From an uncultured Bacteroidota bacterium (GTDB lineage: Bacteria > Bacteroidota > Bacteroidia > AKYH767-A > OLB10): a stretch of DNA of 56,586 nt. Below the pieces are notes generated by a model, which searched no databases, was not told the origin of the DNA, and was given only the letters and a program-made list of their open reading frames with translations. This document shows, one piece after another, positions 33,816 through 42,003 of the stretch. The position numbers were made by a program, and so were the translations under genes. Location: NCBI GenBank assembly GCA_900696575.1, contig CAADHD010000020.1, positions 1-56,586 of the forward strand, in the 5' to 3' direction. Within the stretch, counting starts at the first letter, position 1. Every line of letters starts with the position of its first letter.

Positions 33816-34550
33816 CTAAAGCCAGAAATGAAAATAGTTGTATGTTTTTTCGGGGCTAAAGCCGAATTTCGCGTAAAGTGAGCAGGCTGCTTGGTTTTCT
33901 TTTTGCGTTGCTACTTCTACCTTGTTATACCTTTTCTTATTGAACCACATCAAGGTGTATTCCATCAACATGTTGCCAATGCCGACACCACGGTATTTCT
34001 CGCTGATTGCCACCAAACCGATTTTCCCGATTCCGTCTTTTCCTCCAACGGTTATCATTCCGGTGAAATCGTTTTGAAAACGCGAAACGAAAACCTCAAG
34101 CGCTATTTTCTTTTTTACACTATCGGTTATCCATTGCAGATAAAGTTTTTCAAAATTTTTACTTCCAAAGCGTTCATCCTTTAGAAAACGAGAGTATATG
34201 CCGCTTGCCAAAGCCAACTGTTTCAATTGAACATCCGGTTCATCAGAAGTATAGGGGCTGATATAGAGTTTCTCGGCATAAGTGAAAGTAAACCCTGCTA
34301 AACTTCGGGAGTAAAGAATCTTTGTGTCAACTAATTTTCCATTCTGCTTGCAGGCAAAATTGATTAATTCAGGATGTTGAGCAGATGCCGGCCAGTAAAC
34401 ACACTTAACTCCCTGATTTTTTAATTGACTAAGAGCCATTGATAACTCGTTTTCGCCTAAAACATCTTTTTGAATAAGCGCTATGGGGAACCCGAAAAAG
34501 TTGCTGTCCCATTCAAGCAGCTTAAAAACATTACTGCCAGAAGAAGTCAT
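33816..34550 (-). CDS. GNAT N-acetyltransferase, WecD-like
   Basis: 244 residues. The N-terminal half (LEWDSNFFGFPIALI, VKCVYWPASAQHPELINFA) resembles the dTDP-4-amino-4,6-dideoxygalactose acyltransferase WecD group. The C-terminal GNAT fold has IGLVAISEKYRGVGIGNMLM, the acetyl-CoA loop (RGVGIG), and NQAACSLYAKFGFSPEKTY. It probably acetylates an amino sugar for surface glycans; the substrate is inferred from the family. Its start overlaps the mreB stop by 1 bp (TAATG), where mreC would normally follow. Confidence 0.85.
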   Translation of the reverse strand: MTSSGSNVFKLLEWDSNFFGFPIALIQKDVLGENELSMALSQLKNQGVKCVYWPASAQHPELINFACKQNGKLVDTKILYSRSLAGFTFTYAEKLYISPYTSDEPDVQLKQLALASGIYSRFLKDERFGSKNFEKLYLQWITDSVKKKIALEVFVSRFQNDFTGMITVGGKDGIGKIGLVAISEKYRGVGIGNMLMEYTLMWFNKKRYNKVEVATQKENQAACSLYAKFGFSPEKTYNYFHFWL

Positions 34551-35572
34551 TAACGAATCAAAAATTTAAAGCGGTCAATATTTTTAAGTGCAATGCCGGT
34601 ACCGCGAACCACCGCTCTCAACGGGTCTTCCGCAACGTGAACGGGCAATTTTGTTTTCATGGAAATACGTTTATCTAACCCTCTCAACAGCGCACCTCCG
34701 CCAGTCAGGTAAATACCCATTCGGTAAATATCAGCACTCAGCTCCGGAGGTGTTATCTCAAGCGCTTTGAGAATAGCTTCTTCAATTTTTGAAATGGATT
34801 TATCCAGTGCATGGGCAATTTCGGAATACGAAACGGTGATTTCTTTCGGAATTCCTGTCATCAAATCGCGGCCATGAACGGCATAATCAGCCGGAGGAGT
34901 ATCCAATTCGGGAAGGGCCGACCCGCATTCAATCTTGATTTGCTCTGCGCTGCGCTCTCCTATAAGAATGTTATGTTGCCTGCGCATGTAATCCCAGATG
35001 TCGTTGGTAAACGCATCACCGGCTACACGAATACTTTGGTCGCACACAATTCCGCCCAGGGCAATTACTGCAATTTCGCTGGTTCCGCCACCAATGTCAA
35101 TAATCATATTGCCAACCGGCTCTTCCACATCAATTCCGATACCGATAGCTGCCGCCATAGGTTCGTGTATCAGATAAACTTCTTTGCCACCGGCATGTTC
35201 AGCGCTATCGCGCACGGCACGTTTCTCTACTTCCGTAATTCCTGAGGGAATGCAGATAACCATCTTGAGCGAAGGGGTAAACAGCCTGCGTCCCGGGTTA
35301 ATCATTTTTATCAACCCTTTAATCATGTATTCGGCAGCTTCAAAGTCGGCAATCACCCCGTCTTTCAGCGGGCGGATAGTTTTAATGTCTTCATGCGTTT
35401 TGCCATGCATCATCATGGCTTGTTTGCCAACAGCCAGTACTTTGCCTGTTCTTCGGTCTATAGCTACAATGCTTGGCTCATCTACCACTACTTTATCATT
35501 AGCAATAATAAGCGTGTTTGCCGTGCCAAGATCAATGGCTATTTCCTGAGTTAAAAAGTCGAATAATCCCAT
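34550..35572 (-). CDS. mreB: Rod shape-determining protein MreB
   Basis: 340 residues, full length. Actin-fold ATPase motifs are present: IAIDLGTANTLI (phosphate 1), NMIIDIGGGTSEIAVI (phosphate 2) and IYLTGGGALLRGLD (adenosine). It forms membrane-attached filaments that steer cell-wall synthesis. The MFSL-like N-terminus is GLFDFLTQE. purH lies 63 bp upstream and the GNAT gene overlaps its stop; mreC and mreD are not in this window next to it, unlike the usual mreBCD cluster. On the minus strand TTCCTTTG near 35605 is a weak -7 candidate. Confidence 0.97.
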   Translation of the reverse strand: MGLFDFLTQEIAIDLGTANTLIIANDKVVVDEPSIVAIDRRTGKVLAVGKQAMMMHGKTHEDIKTIRPLKDGVIADFEAAEYMIKGLIKMINPGRRLFTPSLKMVICIPSGITEVEKRAVRDSAEHAGGKEVYLIHEPMAAAIGIGIDVEEPVGNMIIDIGGGTSEIAVIALGGIVCDQSIRVAGDAFTNDIWDYMRRQHNILIGERSAEQIKIECGSALPELDTPPADYAVHGRDLMTGIPKEITVSYSEIAHALDKSISKIEEAILKALEITPPELSADIYRMGIYLTGGGALLRGLDKRISMKTKLPVHVAEDPLRAVVRGTGIALKNIDRFKFLIR

Positions 35573-35635
35573 TAAAAAATAAGCGTCAGGTTAAAAGTGT
35601 GTTCAAAGGAAAGCATAAAGTTTTATCCGGCAAAC

Positions 35636-37171
35636 TTAATGACGGAAATGCCGGAATCCTGTCATCACCATAGCAATTTTTAAGCGGTTGCAAGCCTCAA
35701 CAGATTCCTTATCCTTTACCGAGCCACCGGGCTGGGCAATGGCAGTAATATCTGCAGCAGCAGCTATTTCAACACAATCGGGAAAGGGAAAGAAAGCATC
35801 GCTGGCCATTACGGAATTTTTCAAATCCATATTGAACCGCTTAGCCTTCTCAATGGCCTGATTTAATGCATCTACACGGCTGGTTTGGCCTGTACCCGAT
35901 GCCAGAAGCTGTTTGTTCTTTGCCAGAACTATTGCATTTGAGCGTGTGTGCTTTACTATCCGCAAAGCAAAAAGTAAATCATCTGTTTGCGATGCGGATG
36001 GCGACTGTTCAGTAACTGTTTTTAAATCCTCCTTAGTTTCATGCTTCACATCTTTATCCTGAAACAGTATGCCGTTAAGTGAAGATTGAAAACGGAATTT
36101 CGATTCGGGATATTTGATAAGTCGAAGAAGGATGCGGTTTTTCTTTTGAGCAAGCAGAGCGAGTGCATCAGGATGGTAAGAAGGGGCAATGAGTATTTCG
36201 AAAAACAGTTTGTTTATTTCATTGGCAACCATTGCATCCACTTGGCGGTTAAAAGCTATAATGCCACCGAAAGCAGAAACAGGATCGGCAGCCAGCGCCC
36301 TGTTCCATGCTTCTGTTGTTGATTTGGCAGAAGCCAACCCGCAGGCAATGTTGTGTTTGATGATGGCGCAGGTACATTCGTCAAATTCGGAAATAAGACT
36401 GAGAGCAGCATCAACATCAAGCAGGTTGTTATAGGAAAGTTCTTTGCCGTTGAGTTGTTCAAACACCTCATTAAGCCTGCCGAAATAAGCTCCCTGCTGA
36501 TGCGGATTTTCTCCGTAACGCAAGGTTTGTTTGTGGAGGTTTACTTCGGCAAAAACGGAATGCTGATCATCAAAGTAACTCTGAATGAGTGAATCGTAGT
36601 GCGCTGTGATGGCAAAGGCGCGTGCAGCCATTTGTTTGCGAAGAGCTAAATCGGTTGATGCATTTTGTTCAAGCACCTGTTTCAGCAAAGCATAGTCATC
36701 TACTGAGGGAATGATAAGCACATCGTTAAAATTTTTGGCTGCAGCGCGGATAAGTGAAACACCGCCTATGTCAATTTTTTCAATCACTTCCCCTTCGGTT
36801 ACTGATTGATTGCCGGAGTTTTTAGCAGTGATGGTTTTTTCGAACGGATACAAATCAACCACTACAAGGTCAATGGGAGGGATGTTATGCTGGTCTGCTT
36901 CTTTTTTATCCTTTGCATCATCACTGCGTTGCAGAATGCCGCCAAATACAAAAGGATGAAGTGTTTTTACTCTTCCGCCAAAAATTTCGGGAAACCCGGT
37001 GAGGGATGAAACTTCGGTAACAGGCATGCCAAGCTGTTCGATAAACTTTTTAGTACCACCTGTGGAAATTATTTCAATGCTATTTTGATGCATTGCCCGG
37101 ATGAGCGGTTCAAGACCGGTTTTATCAAAGACAGAAACGAGGGCGCGGTTAATCTTCTTAATGTCATTCAT
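35636..37171 (-). CDS. purH: Bifunctional AICAR formyltransferase/IMP cyclohydrolase PurH
   Basis: 511 residues from the ATG at 37171. The longer open frame to 37384 adds 71 residues without similarity and would pass through the promoter. The N-terminal IMP cyclohydrolase (MGS-like) domain has SVFDKTGLEPLI, EIISTGGTKKFIEQLG, and TSLTGFPEIFGGRVKTLHP-like sequence. The C-terminal formyltransferase has LRYGENPHQQGAY, IKHNIACGLA, TDDLLFALRIVKHTRSNA and the end MVMTGFRHFRH. It catalyses the last two steps of IMP synthesis. A perfect TAnnTTTG box ends 7 bases before the ATG. Confidence 0.96.
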   Translation of the reverse strand: MNDIKKINRALVSVFDKTGLEPLIRAMHQNSIEIISTGGTKKFIEQLGMPVTEVSSLTGFPEIFGGRVKTLHPFVFGGILQRSDDAKDKKEADQHNIPPIDLVVVDLYPFEKTITAKNSGNQSVTEGEVIEKIDIGGVSLIRAAAKNFNDVLIIPSVDDYALLKQVLEQNASTDLALRKQMAARAFAITAHYDSLIQSYFDDQHSVFAEVNLHKQTLRYGENPHQQGAYFGRLNEVFEQLNGKELSYNNLLDVDAALSLISEFDECTCAIIKHNIACGLASAKSTTEAWNRALAADPVSAFGGIIAFNRQVDAMVANEINKLFFEILIAPSYHPDALALLAQKKNRILLRLIKYPESKFRFQSSLNGILFQDKDVKHETKEDLKTVTEQSPSASQTDDLLFALRIVKHTRSNAIVLAKNKQLLASGTGQTSRVDALNQAIEKAKRFNMDLKNSVMASDAFFPFPDCVEIAAAADITAIAQPGGSVKDKESVEACNRLKIAMVMTGFRHFRH

Positions 37172-37177
37172 GCGCGA

Positions 37178-37185
37178 CAAAGGTA
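37178..37185 (-). promoter_or_regulatory. -7 box TACCTTTG of purH, implying an almost leaderless transcript
   Basis: Exact TAnnTTTG match on the minus strand. With transcription starting 5-7 bases after the box, the purH mRNA would have at most a few bases before its ATG at 37171. This box also settles the purH start against the longer frame. Confidence 0.6.
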
Positions 37186-37650
37186 AAAGATGAAGACTGA
37201 GATGGTTATAAATAATGATGTTGTGGTAAATGAGATTACACGGAATGCAAATGTTGAAAAGCAGAAATGCTGCAGAAGCTGAGATCCTCATATAAGAGTT
37301 TTCGGGTAGTGTGCAGCTTCGGAGGGAATGGTTGCAGGGGAATGTGATGAAAAAATGGATTAAAATGGACAGGCAATGGGCCATAGCCCGCTATAAAGCA
37401 AAATCAGACGGAATTTTTTAATGTACGACTTCAGCCATTTGAAAACACGGTGTTGCTGAAAAAATTATTCTGTAATGCACCGGTTATCGGCATACTTATA
37501 TTATTTAAACCATTTACTCTATCCTTTATTTTAATCCTTACATCCTCTTCCGCTCACTATCATTTATACTTTCACAAAAGAAATGCATCCATACAATTTT
37601 CATTTGTTACAAATTACAAATCGAAGCCTCCTCTTTTTGTGGAAAAATTT

Positions 37651-37669
37651 TTCCGAATCTGATTCGGGA
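37651..37669. repeat. 19-nt palindromic element TTCCGAA-TCTGA-TTCGGGA
   Basis: It has arms like those of the element at 27575-27593 but a different 5-base centre. It lies in the gene-free stretch 37186-37770 between the purH promoter and the TPP riboswitch, where I see no protein-coding frame. Confidence 0.5.
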
Positions 37670-37775
37670 TCACCCGTAGGCGAAGTACTTATTCTGAACT
37701 CAGCCGGTACCGTACTCATAACCGTCAGCATTACATTTAATTCTGTTAATTCAAAAATTTTCATACTACCTTCGC

Positions 37776-37870
37776 CCCCTGTAATCGGGGTGGTATGCCG
37801 TTGGGGGCATGCCTGAGATTATACCCGCCAACCTGATCAGGATAATGCCTGCGTAGGAAAGTTATAATCC
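37776..37870 (+). ncRNA. TPP (thiamin pyrophosphate) riboswitch
   Basis: All conserved THI-box blocks are present in order: GGGGTGGTATGCC, GGCATGCCTGAGA, TTATACCC, ACCTGATCAGGATAATGCC and TGCGTAGGAAA (37851-37860). These are the pyrimidine- and pyrophosphate-binding arms of the TPP aptamer. Just before it, TACCTTCG at 37767-37774 is a near match to the -7 consensus. Downstream, GTGCGC (37884-37889) can pair with GCGCAC (37903-37908), a possible expression platform between the aptamer and the ATG at 37930. It should shut off the TonB receptor gene when TPP is plentiful. Confidence 0.95.
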
Positions 37871-37929
37871 GCTTTTCGGAATGGTGCGCCCCCGCCCCGC
37901 CAGCGCACAGAAGTTTATGAATTCATTAA

Positions 37930-40350
37930 ATGAAAAAGTTAATTCTGTTATTTCAGTTGTTGCCCGTTATGCTGTTAGCCCAGCGCATTACCGGAACAGT
38001 AACCGACAGCAGCGGTACAGCCATAGCCAATGCTGCCCTTATGGTTAACCACCGGTTGGTGGTTTATACCGGTTCCGATGGTTCTTTTATTATTCGCCCG
38101 CCTCAGAAAGGCGATGTAATACGCATCCGTCACATTGCATATCTTCCCTATGAAATGGAGTTTGACGGAACGCAACAAAAAATCAATGTCGTTCTGCAAC
38201 GGCAAAGCTATCCTACTGATGAGGTGGTTATAAGCGCTACACGCGCAGAGCGCAGATCGGCCACGGCTTATGTAAACATTGATAAGCAGGAAATCGAAAA
38301 AGCCAACTCAGGAAAAGACTTACCGTTTCTGATAGAGATGACCCCTTCGGCTGCAGCCACCAGCGATGCCGGTCATGGCATTGGTTATACCGGGCTGTGG
38401 ATTCGCGGCAGCGATCCTTCGCGTATCAATGTTACAATTAATGGTGTTCCGGTGAATGATGCCGAATCTCAATTGGTTTTCTGGGTTGATTTACCTGATT
38501 TGTCTTCTTCTGCTGATAACATACAGATACAGCGCGGGGCAGGAACATCAACCAACGGAGCCGGTGCTTTTGGCGGAAGCATTCACATACAAACCAACAA
38601 GCTGAATGATAAACCTTACGGAAGTATAAATTCATCGGTGGGCTCTTTCGGTACAGTTAAAAACACATTGCAGGGAGGAACAGGATTAATTAACAATCAC
38701 TTTACGTTTGATGTACGCCTTTCCTCCCTCCGCTCTGACGGCTACATTGACCGTGCTTCGGCTGACATGACATCGGCTTTCATTTCGCATGGTTATTACG
38801 GTAAGAAAACCACGGCACGGCTCAATATCTTTACCGGAAAAGAAATCACCTATCAAAGCTGGTACGGAACGCCTGAAGCGCGTATCAGAAATGATGTTCA
38901 GGGAATGATTGATTTCACTGTCCGCAACGGATTAGACAGCCGCGATTCGCTCAACCTGCTTACTGCCGGGCGTACCTATAATTTTTACACCTATAAAAAC
39001 CAGGTGGATAATTACAAGCAGGATAATTATCAGTTACATCTGGCACATCAGTTCAGCCCGAAACTCTACGGTTCTCTCGCATTGCATTTTACCAAAGGCA
39101 AGGGCTATTATGAGGAATACAAAAAACAAAGCGACCTTAGCCATTACGGAATAGAAGATTCGCTGGCGCAACATGTAATCGGGGCGGTGAATCTTGTTCG
39201 CAGAAAATGGCTCGATAATGATTTTTACGGAATGATTTATTCCATGAGCTATGAAACATCCGCTAATTTAAAATTCACGCTGGGCGGGGCATGGAATCAA
39301 TATGATGGAGATCATTTCGGTGAATTGATCTGGGCAGCTTATCTGCCTGTTGATGAAATTCCATACCGCTATTATTTTAACAACGGGCTTAAATCGGATT
39401 TCAATTCTTTCCTGAAAGCAGTGTGGAGTAAAGGGGCATGGTCTGTATATGGCGATGTGCAGTTCCGCAGAACAGGGTATCATTTCAGCATTTTGGATGG
39501 CAGAGGGAATCCGGCAGAAAATGATTTTGATGAAGCCACTTTTTTCAATCCGAAAGCAGGCCTGTCTTATAACCTGAATAGTCATCAACGCATTTACACA
39601 TCCATAGCACAGGCCGGCAAGGAACCTTCTAGAAAAGATTACATTGATAACCCCCGCGGGCAGCGCCCTTTACCTGAACACATGACCGATGTGGAAGCAG
39701 GATATGAATACAGCAGCAGCGATTTTACGGCTGCCGTCAATTTTTATCACATGCAGTACAACAACCAGTTGGTGCTTAACGGAAGCATAAACGATGTGGG
39801 CGAGCCGGTGCGCATCAATGTAAAAAGCAGTTACCGGCAAGGTGTTGAACTGATGGCTTCCGCACACCCTGTAAAATGGTTCAGAACTTATGGCAACCTT
39901 ACCCTTAGCCGCAACCGCGTTAAATCTTATTTTGAAATAATCCCTGATTACGATGACTACAGCAACGACAGCCTGTTGTTAAGCAACACTCCCGTTTCAT
40001 TCTCTCCTGAGTTTATAGCTGCATGGAGTGCTGAAACAGCCCCCATTAAAAGATTCATTGCAGGAATTCAGCTTAAATACACCGGCAAACAGTTTCTTGA
40101 CAATACAGGCAGCCAAACCCGTATGCTGAAGGCATACCATTTTTTCAACGCATGGGCAAGTTTTAACGTTAAGATAAACAACAACCAACAGCTGGAGCTG
40201 CGCTGCATGGTTTACAATGTTACCAACCGCCTAAACGAAACAAACGGTTATACTTACAGTTATCTTTATGCCGGTGAACGTACCACCGAAAATTTTTATT
40301 ACCCGCAGGCAGGCAGGCATGTAATGGTAAGTGCAGGCTGGAAATTTTGA
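37930..40350 (+). CDS. TonB-dependent outer-membrane receptor, predicted thiamin uptake
   Basis: 806 residues. A signal peptide (LILLFQLLPVMLLAQ) is followed by a carboxypeptidase-like domain (ITGTVTDSSGTAIANAAL) and an extended TonB-box region with PTDEVVISATRAERRS. The plug contains LPFLIEMTPSAAATSDAG, LWIRGSDPSRINVTINGVP and RGAGTSTNGAGAFGGSI. A beta-barrel ends with FYYPQAGRHVMVSAGWKF. The substrate is predicted from the TPP riboswitch directly upstream: TPP-regulated TonB receptors of Bacteroidota are known candidates for thiamin import. No inner-membrane thiamin transporter or thi synthesis gene is in the window. Confidence 0.93.
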   Translation: MKKLILLFQLLPVMLLAQRITGTVTDSSGTAIANAALMVNHRLVVYTGSDGSFIIRPPQKGDVIRIRHIAYLPYEMEFDGTQQKINVVLQRQSYPTDEVVISATRAERRSATAYVNIDKQEIEKANSGKDLPFLIEMTPSAAATSDAGHGIGYTGLWIRGSDPSRINVTINGVPVNDAESQLVFWVDLPDLSSSADNIQIQRGAGTSTNGAGAFGGSIHIQTNKLNDKPYGSINSSVGSFGTVKNTLQGGTGLINNHFTFDVRLSSLRSDGYIDRASADMTSAFISHGYYGKKTTARLNIFTGKEITYQSWYGTPEARIRNDVQGMIDFTVRNGLDSRDSLNLLTAGRTYNFYTYKNQVDNYKQDNYQLHLAHQFSPKLYGSLALHFTKGKGYYEEYKKQSDLSHYGIEDSLAQHVIGAVNLVRRKWLDNDFYGMIYSMSYETSANLKFTLGGAWNQYDGDHFGELIWAAYLPVDEIPYRYYFNNGLKSDFNSFLKAVWSKGAWSVYGDVQFRRTGYHFSILDGRGNPAENDFDEATFFNPKAGLSYNLNSHQRIYTSIAQAGKEPSRKDYIDNPRGQRPLPEHMTDVEAGYEYSSSDFTAAVNFYHMQYNNQLVLNGSINDVGEPVRINVKSSYRQGVELMASAHPVKWFRTYGNLTLSRNRVKSYFEIIPDYDDYSNDSLLLSNTPVSFSPEFIAAWSAETAPIKRFIAGIQLKYTGKQFLDNTGSQTRMLKAYHFFNAWASFNVKINNNQQLELRCMVYNVTNRLNETNGYTYSYLYAGERTTENFYYPQAGRHVMVSAGWKF

Positions 40351-40470
40351 TTTGGGTATTTAGATTCATGAAAACCGGAAATGAGGGTGCTCATTTAAGC
40401 TGCTTTTAAACATACGGATCCGATTATTGCTTAATCAAATATCTCATCTTTGCGTTTCGTTAAAAAAGTC

Positions 40471-41361
40471 ATGAAAAACACGCTCGTCATCATCCTAATT
40501 GCTTCCATCGTTTTCTCATCCTGCAAAAAAGACAAGGACCAGCCGGCCCCCAAAGAGCCGATGCTTGTTTTTCGTTTTAAGTTTGATCCAACGCAACAGC
40601 GTTTGGATAATTTCGGAAATCCGTCAACTGTACCATCGAATCACGGAGCACAATCGCCTTCGTTTAACAAGATGAGTGCTCATTACATTGAACTTGCGCC
40701 CGGTGAATTTACTCCGCTTGGCTCAGGCGCTGTTGTTTTTCATCATGATGAAACAAATGCAGGAGGCGCCCATGCAATTGATTTCAGCAAATCTGTACTT
40801 GCGGGCAATAACCAAACATTTTTTTCCATTCCCTTAAAAAATGTTGCAGCCGGCAATTACCAATACCTGCGGGTTTCATTAGCTTATCAGAATTATGATA
40901 TCCAAATGCGTGTCGCTGGATCTGATATTACCGGCACACTGGCTTCTTTCATCGGCTACAACACCTACATCAGCTCATTCAAAATAAAAGACAGCACCAT
41001 TGTATTGAATGCTAACCGAAGGCAGGGCTACTGGGCTTTCGAAATACATGATTTCGGTTTCCCGCTCCCTCAATATGTGTCATCCGGATTAGCGCCCGAA
41101 GGGGCAACTACGGTTCCTAATCCACTGTCCGGAACCTCTCCAATCCCTGCAGGCTCATGCGTGGTTACAGGAGCATTTGCATCGCCACTGGCAATTACCG
41201 GAAGTGAAACGGACGACATCATCATCACCGTTTCGCTTTCGACCAACAACAGTTTTGAATGGGTGGAGAACAGCACCGCAGGATTTTTTGAACCGGCCGA
41301 TGGCGACACGGTGGTTGACATGGGAATTCGCGGATTGATTCCTTTGGTAACAAAACAATAG
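40471..41361 (+). CDS. Lipoprotein of unknown function (MbnP-like beta protein)
   Basis: 296 residues from the ATG at 40471. A typical lipoprotein signal is followed by the lipobox IVFSSCKKDKD. The body is beta-rich, with FRFKFDPTQQRLDNFG, HYIELAPGEFTPLG and VVFHHDETNAGGAHAIDFSK, and its arrangement recalls MbnP-type copper-related lipoproteins; this is only a weak resemblance. There is no catalytic motif. CATCTTTG about 25 bases upstream is a possible -7 box. It lies 120 bp after the thiamin receptor and 24 bp before rnpA and may belong to either transcript. Confidence 0.6.
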   Translation: MKNTLVIILIASIVFSSCKKDKDQPAPKEPMLVFRFKFDPTQQRLDNFGNPSTVPSNHGAQSPSFNKMSAHYIELAPGEFTPLGSGAVVFHHDETNAGGAHAIDFSKSVLAGNNQTFFSIPLKNVAAGNYQYLRVSLAYQNYDIQMRVAGSDITGTLASFIGYNTYISSFKIKDSTIVLNANRRQGYWAFEIHDFGFPLPQYVSSGLAPEGATTVPNPLSGTSPIPAGSCVVTGAFASPLAITGSETDDIIITVSLSTNNSFEWVENSTAGFFEPADGDTVVDMGIRGLIPLVTKQ

Positions 41362-41385
41362 CCTTTCCAATTATTACATTTCCTA

Positions 41386-41763
41386 ATGCTGCTGCTTTCT
41401 AAAGCTGAAATTTTAAGAGGGGAGAACCAAATAGACCGGCTTTACAAATCAGGAAAAAGAATCAGTACTCCGCCATTATTAATTATAAAAACGGAAACCG
41501 AGAAAACAGATGAGCATCCGGTTAAGGCAGCATTTGTAATTCCTAAACGAAACTTCCGAAAGGCAACGCAGCGTAACAGGCTGAGAAGACAACTTAAAGA
41601 AGCGTGGCGTCTTAATAAACAACCGCTCATTGATGTGATGAAAGTAAAAAATAAAACCCTTCAACTGTTGTTAATTTACAGCGGCAAAACACCCGTTTCC
41701 TTTTCAGAATTAGAGCAGAAAATAGTTATACTTTTACATCGTTTAATACGTGAACATGCGTAG
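41386..41763 (+). CDS. rnpA: Ribonuclease P protein component
   Basis: 125 residues. The family signature is [20 protein letters not shown] (residues 49-68), with the RNR loop at 63-65 that contacts P RNA. It helps RNase P cleave the 5' leaders of tRNA precursors. rpmH, the usual upstream neighbour, is absent here, but yidD overlaps downstream as is common, with its ATG 8 bp before the rnpA end. Confidence 0.93.
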   Translation: MLLLSKAEILRGENQIDRLYKSGKRISTPPLLIIKTETEKTDEHPVKAAFVIPKRNFRKATQRNRLRRQLKEAWRLNKQPLIDVMKVKNKTLQLLLIYSGKTPVSFSELEQKIVILLHRLIREHA

Positions 41764-41977
41764 CACTTTAGTTTGGTTAATGATTCTTCCGGTACGCCTG
41801 TACAAAATTTTTATTTCACCATTACTTCCAATGGCCTGCCGTTTTCAGCCAACCTGCAGCCAATATGTAATAGAAGCATTAAAAAAATATGGGCCGGTAA
41901 AAGGATCATGGTTTGCTATTAAAAGAATTCTTTCCTGCCACCCCTGGGGAAGACACGGATATGACCCTGTACCATAA
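41756..41977 (+). CDS. yidD: Membrane-protein insertion efficiency factor YidD
   Basis: 73 residues from the ATG at 41756; a GTG two codons earlier is an alternative. The family core is [20 protein letters not shown] followed by [12 protein letters not shown], with both conserved Cys residues, and it ends [17 protein letters not shown]. YidD is a small membrane-associated protein that assists YidC in inserting inner-membrane proteins. Its overlap with rnpA is the usual arrangement. The S41 protease gene follows after 26 bp. Confidence 0.95.
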   Translation: MRSTLVWLMILPVRLYKIFISPLLPMACRFQPTCSQYVIEALKKYGPVKGSWFAIKRILSCHPWGRHGYDPVP

Positions 41978-42003
41978 ATTTTAACACAGATCAATACACC
42001 AAT

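Noticed and set aside
35636-37384. Longer purH start at 37384
   Set aside because: The extra 71 residues have no similarity and the exact -7 box at 37178-37185 lies inside them.
37450-37662. 70-codon frame between purH and the riboswitch
   Set aside because: Low-complexity hydrophobic translation without family features; overlaps the palindromic element.
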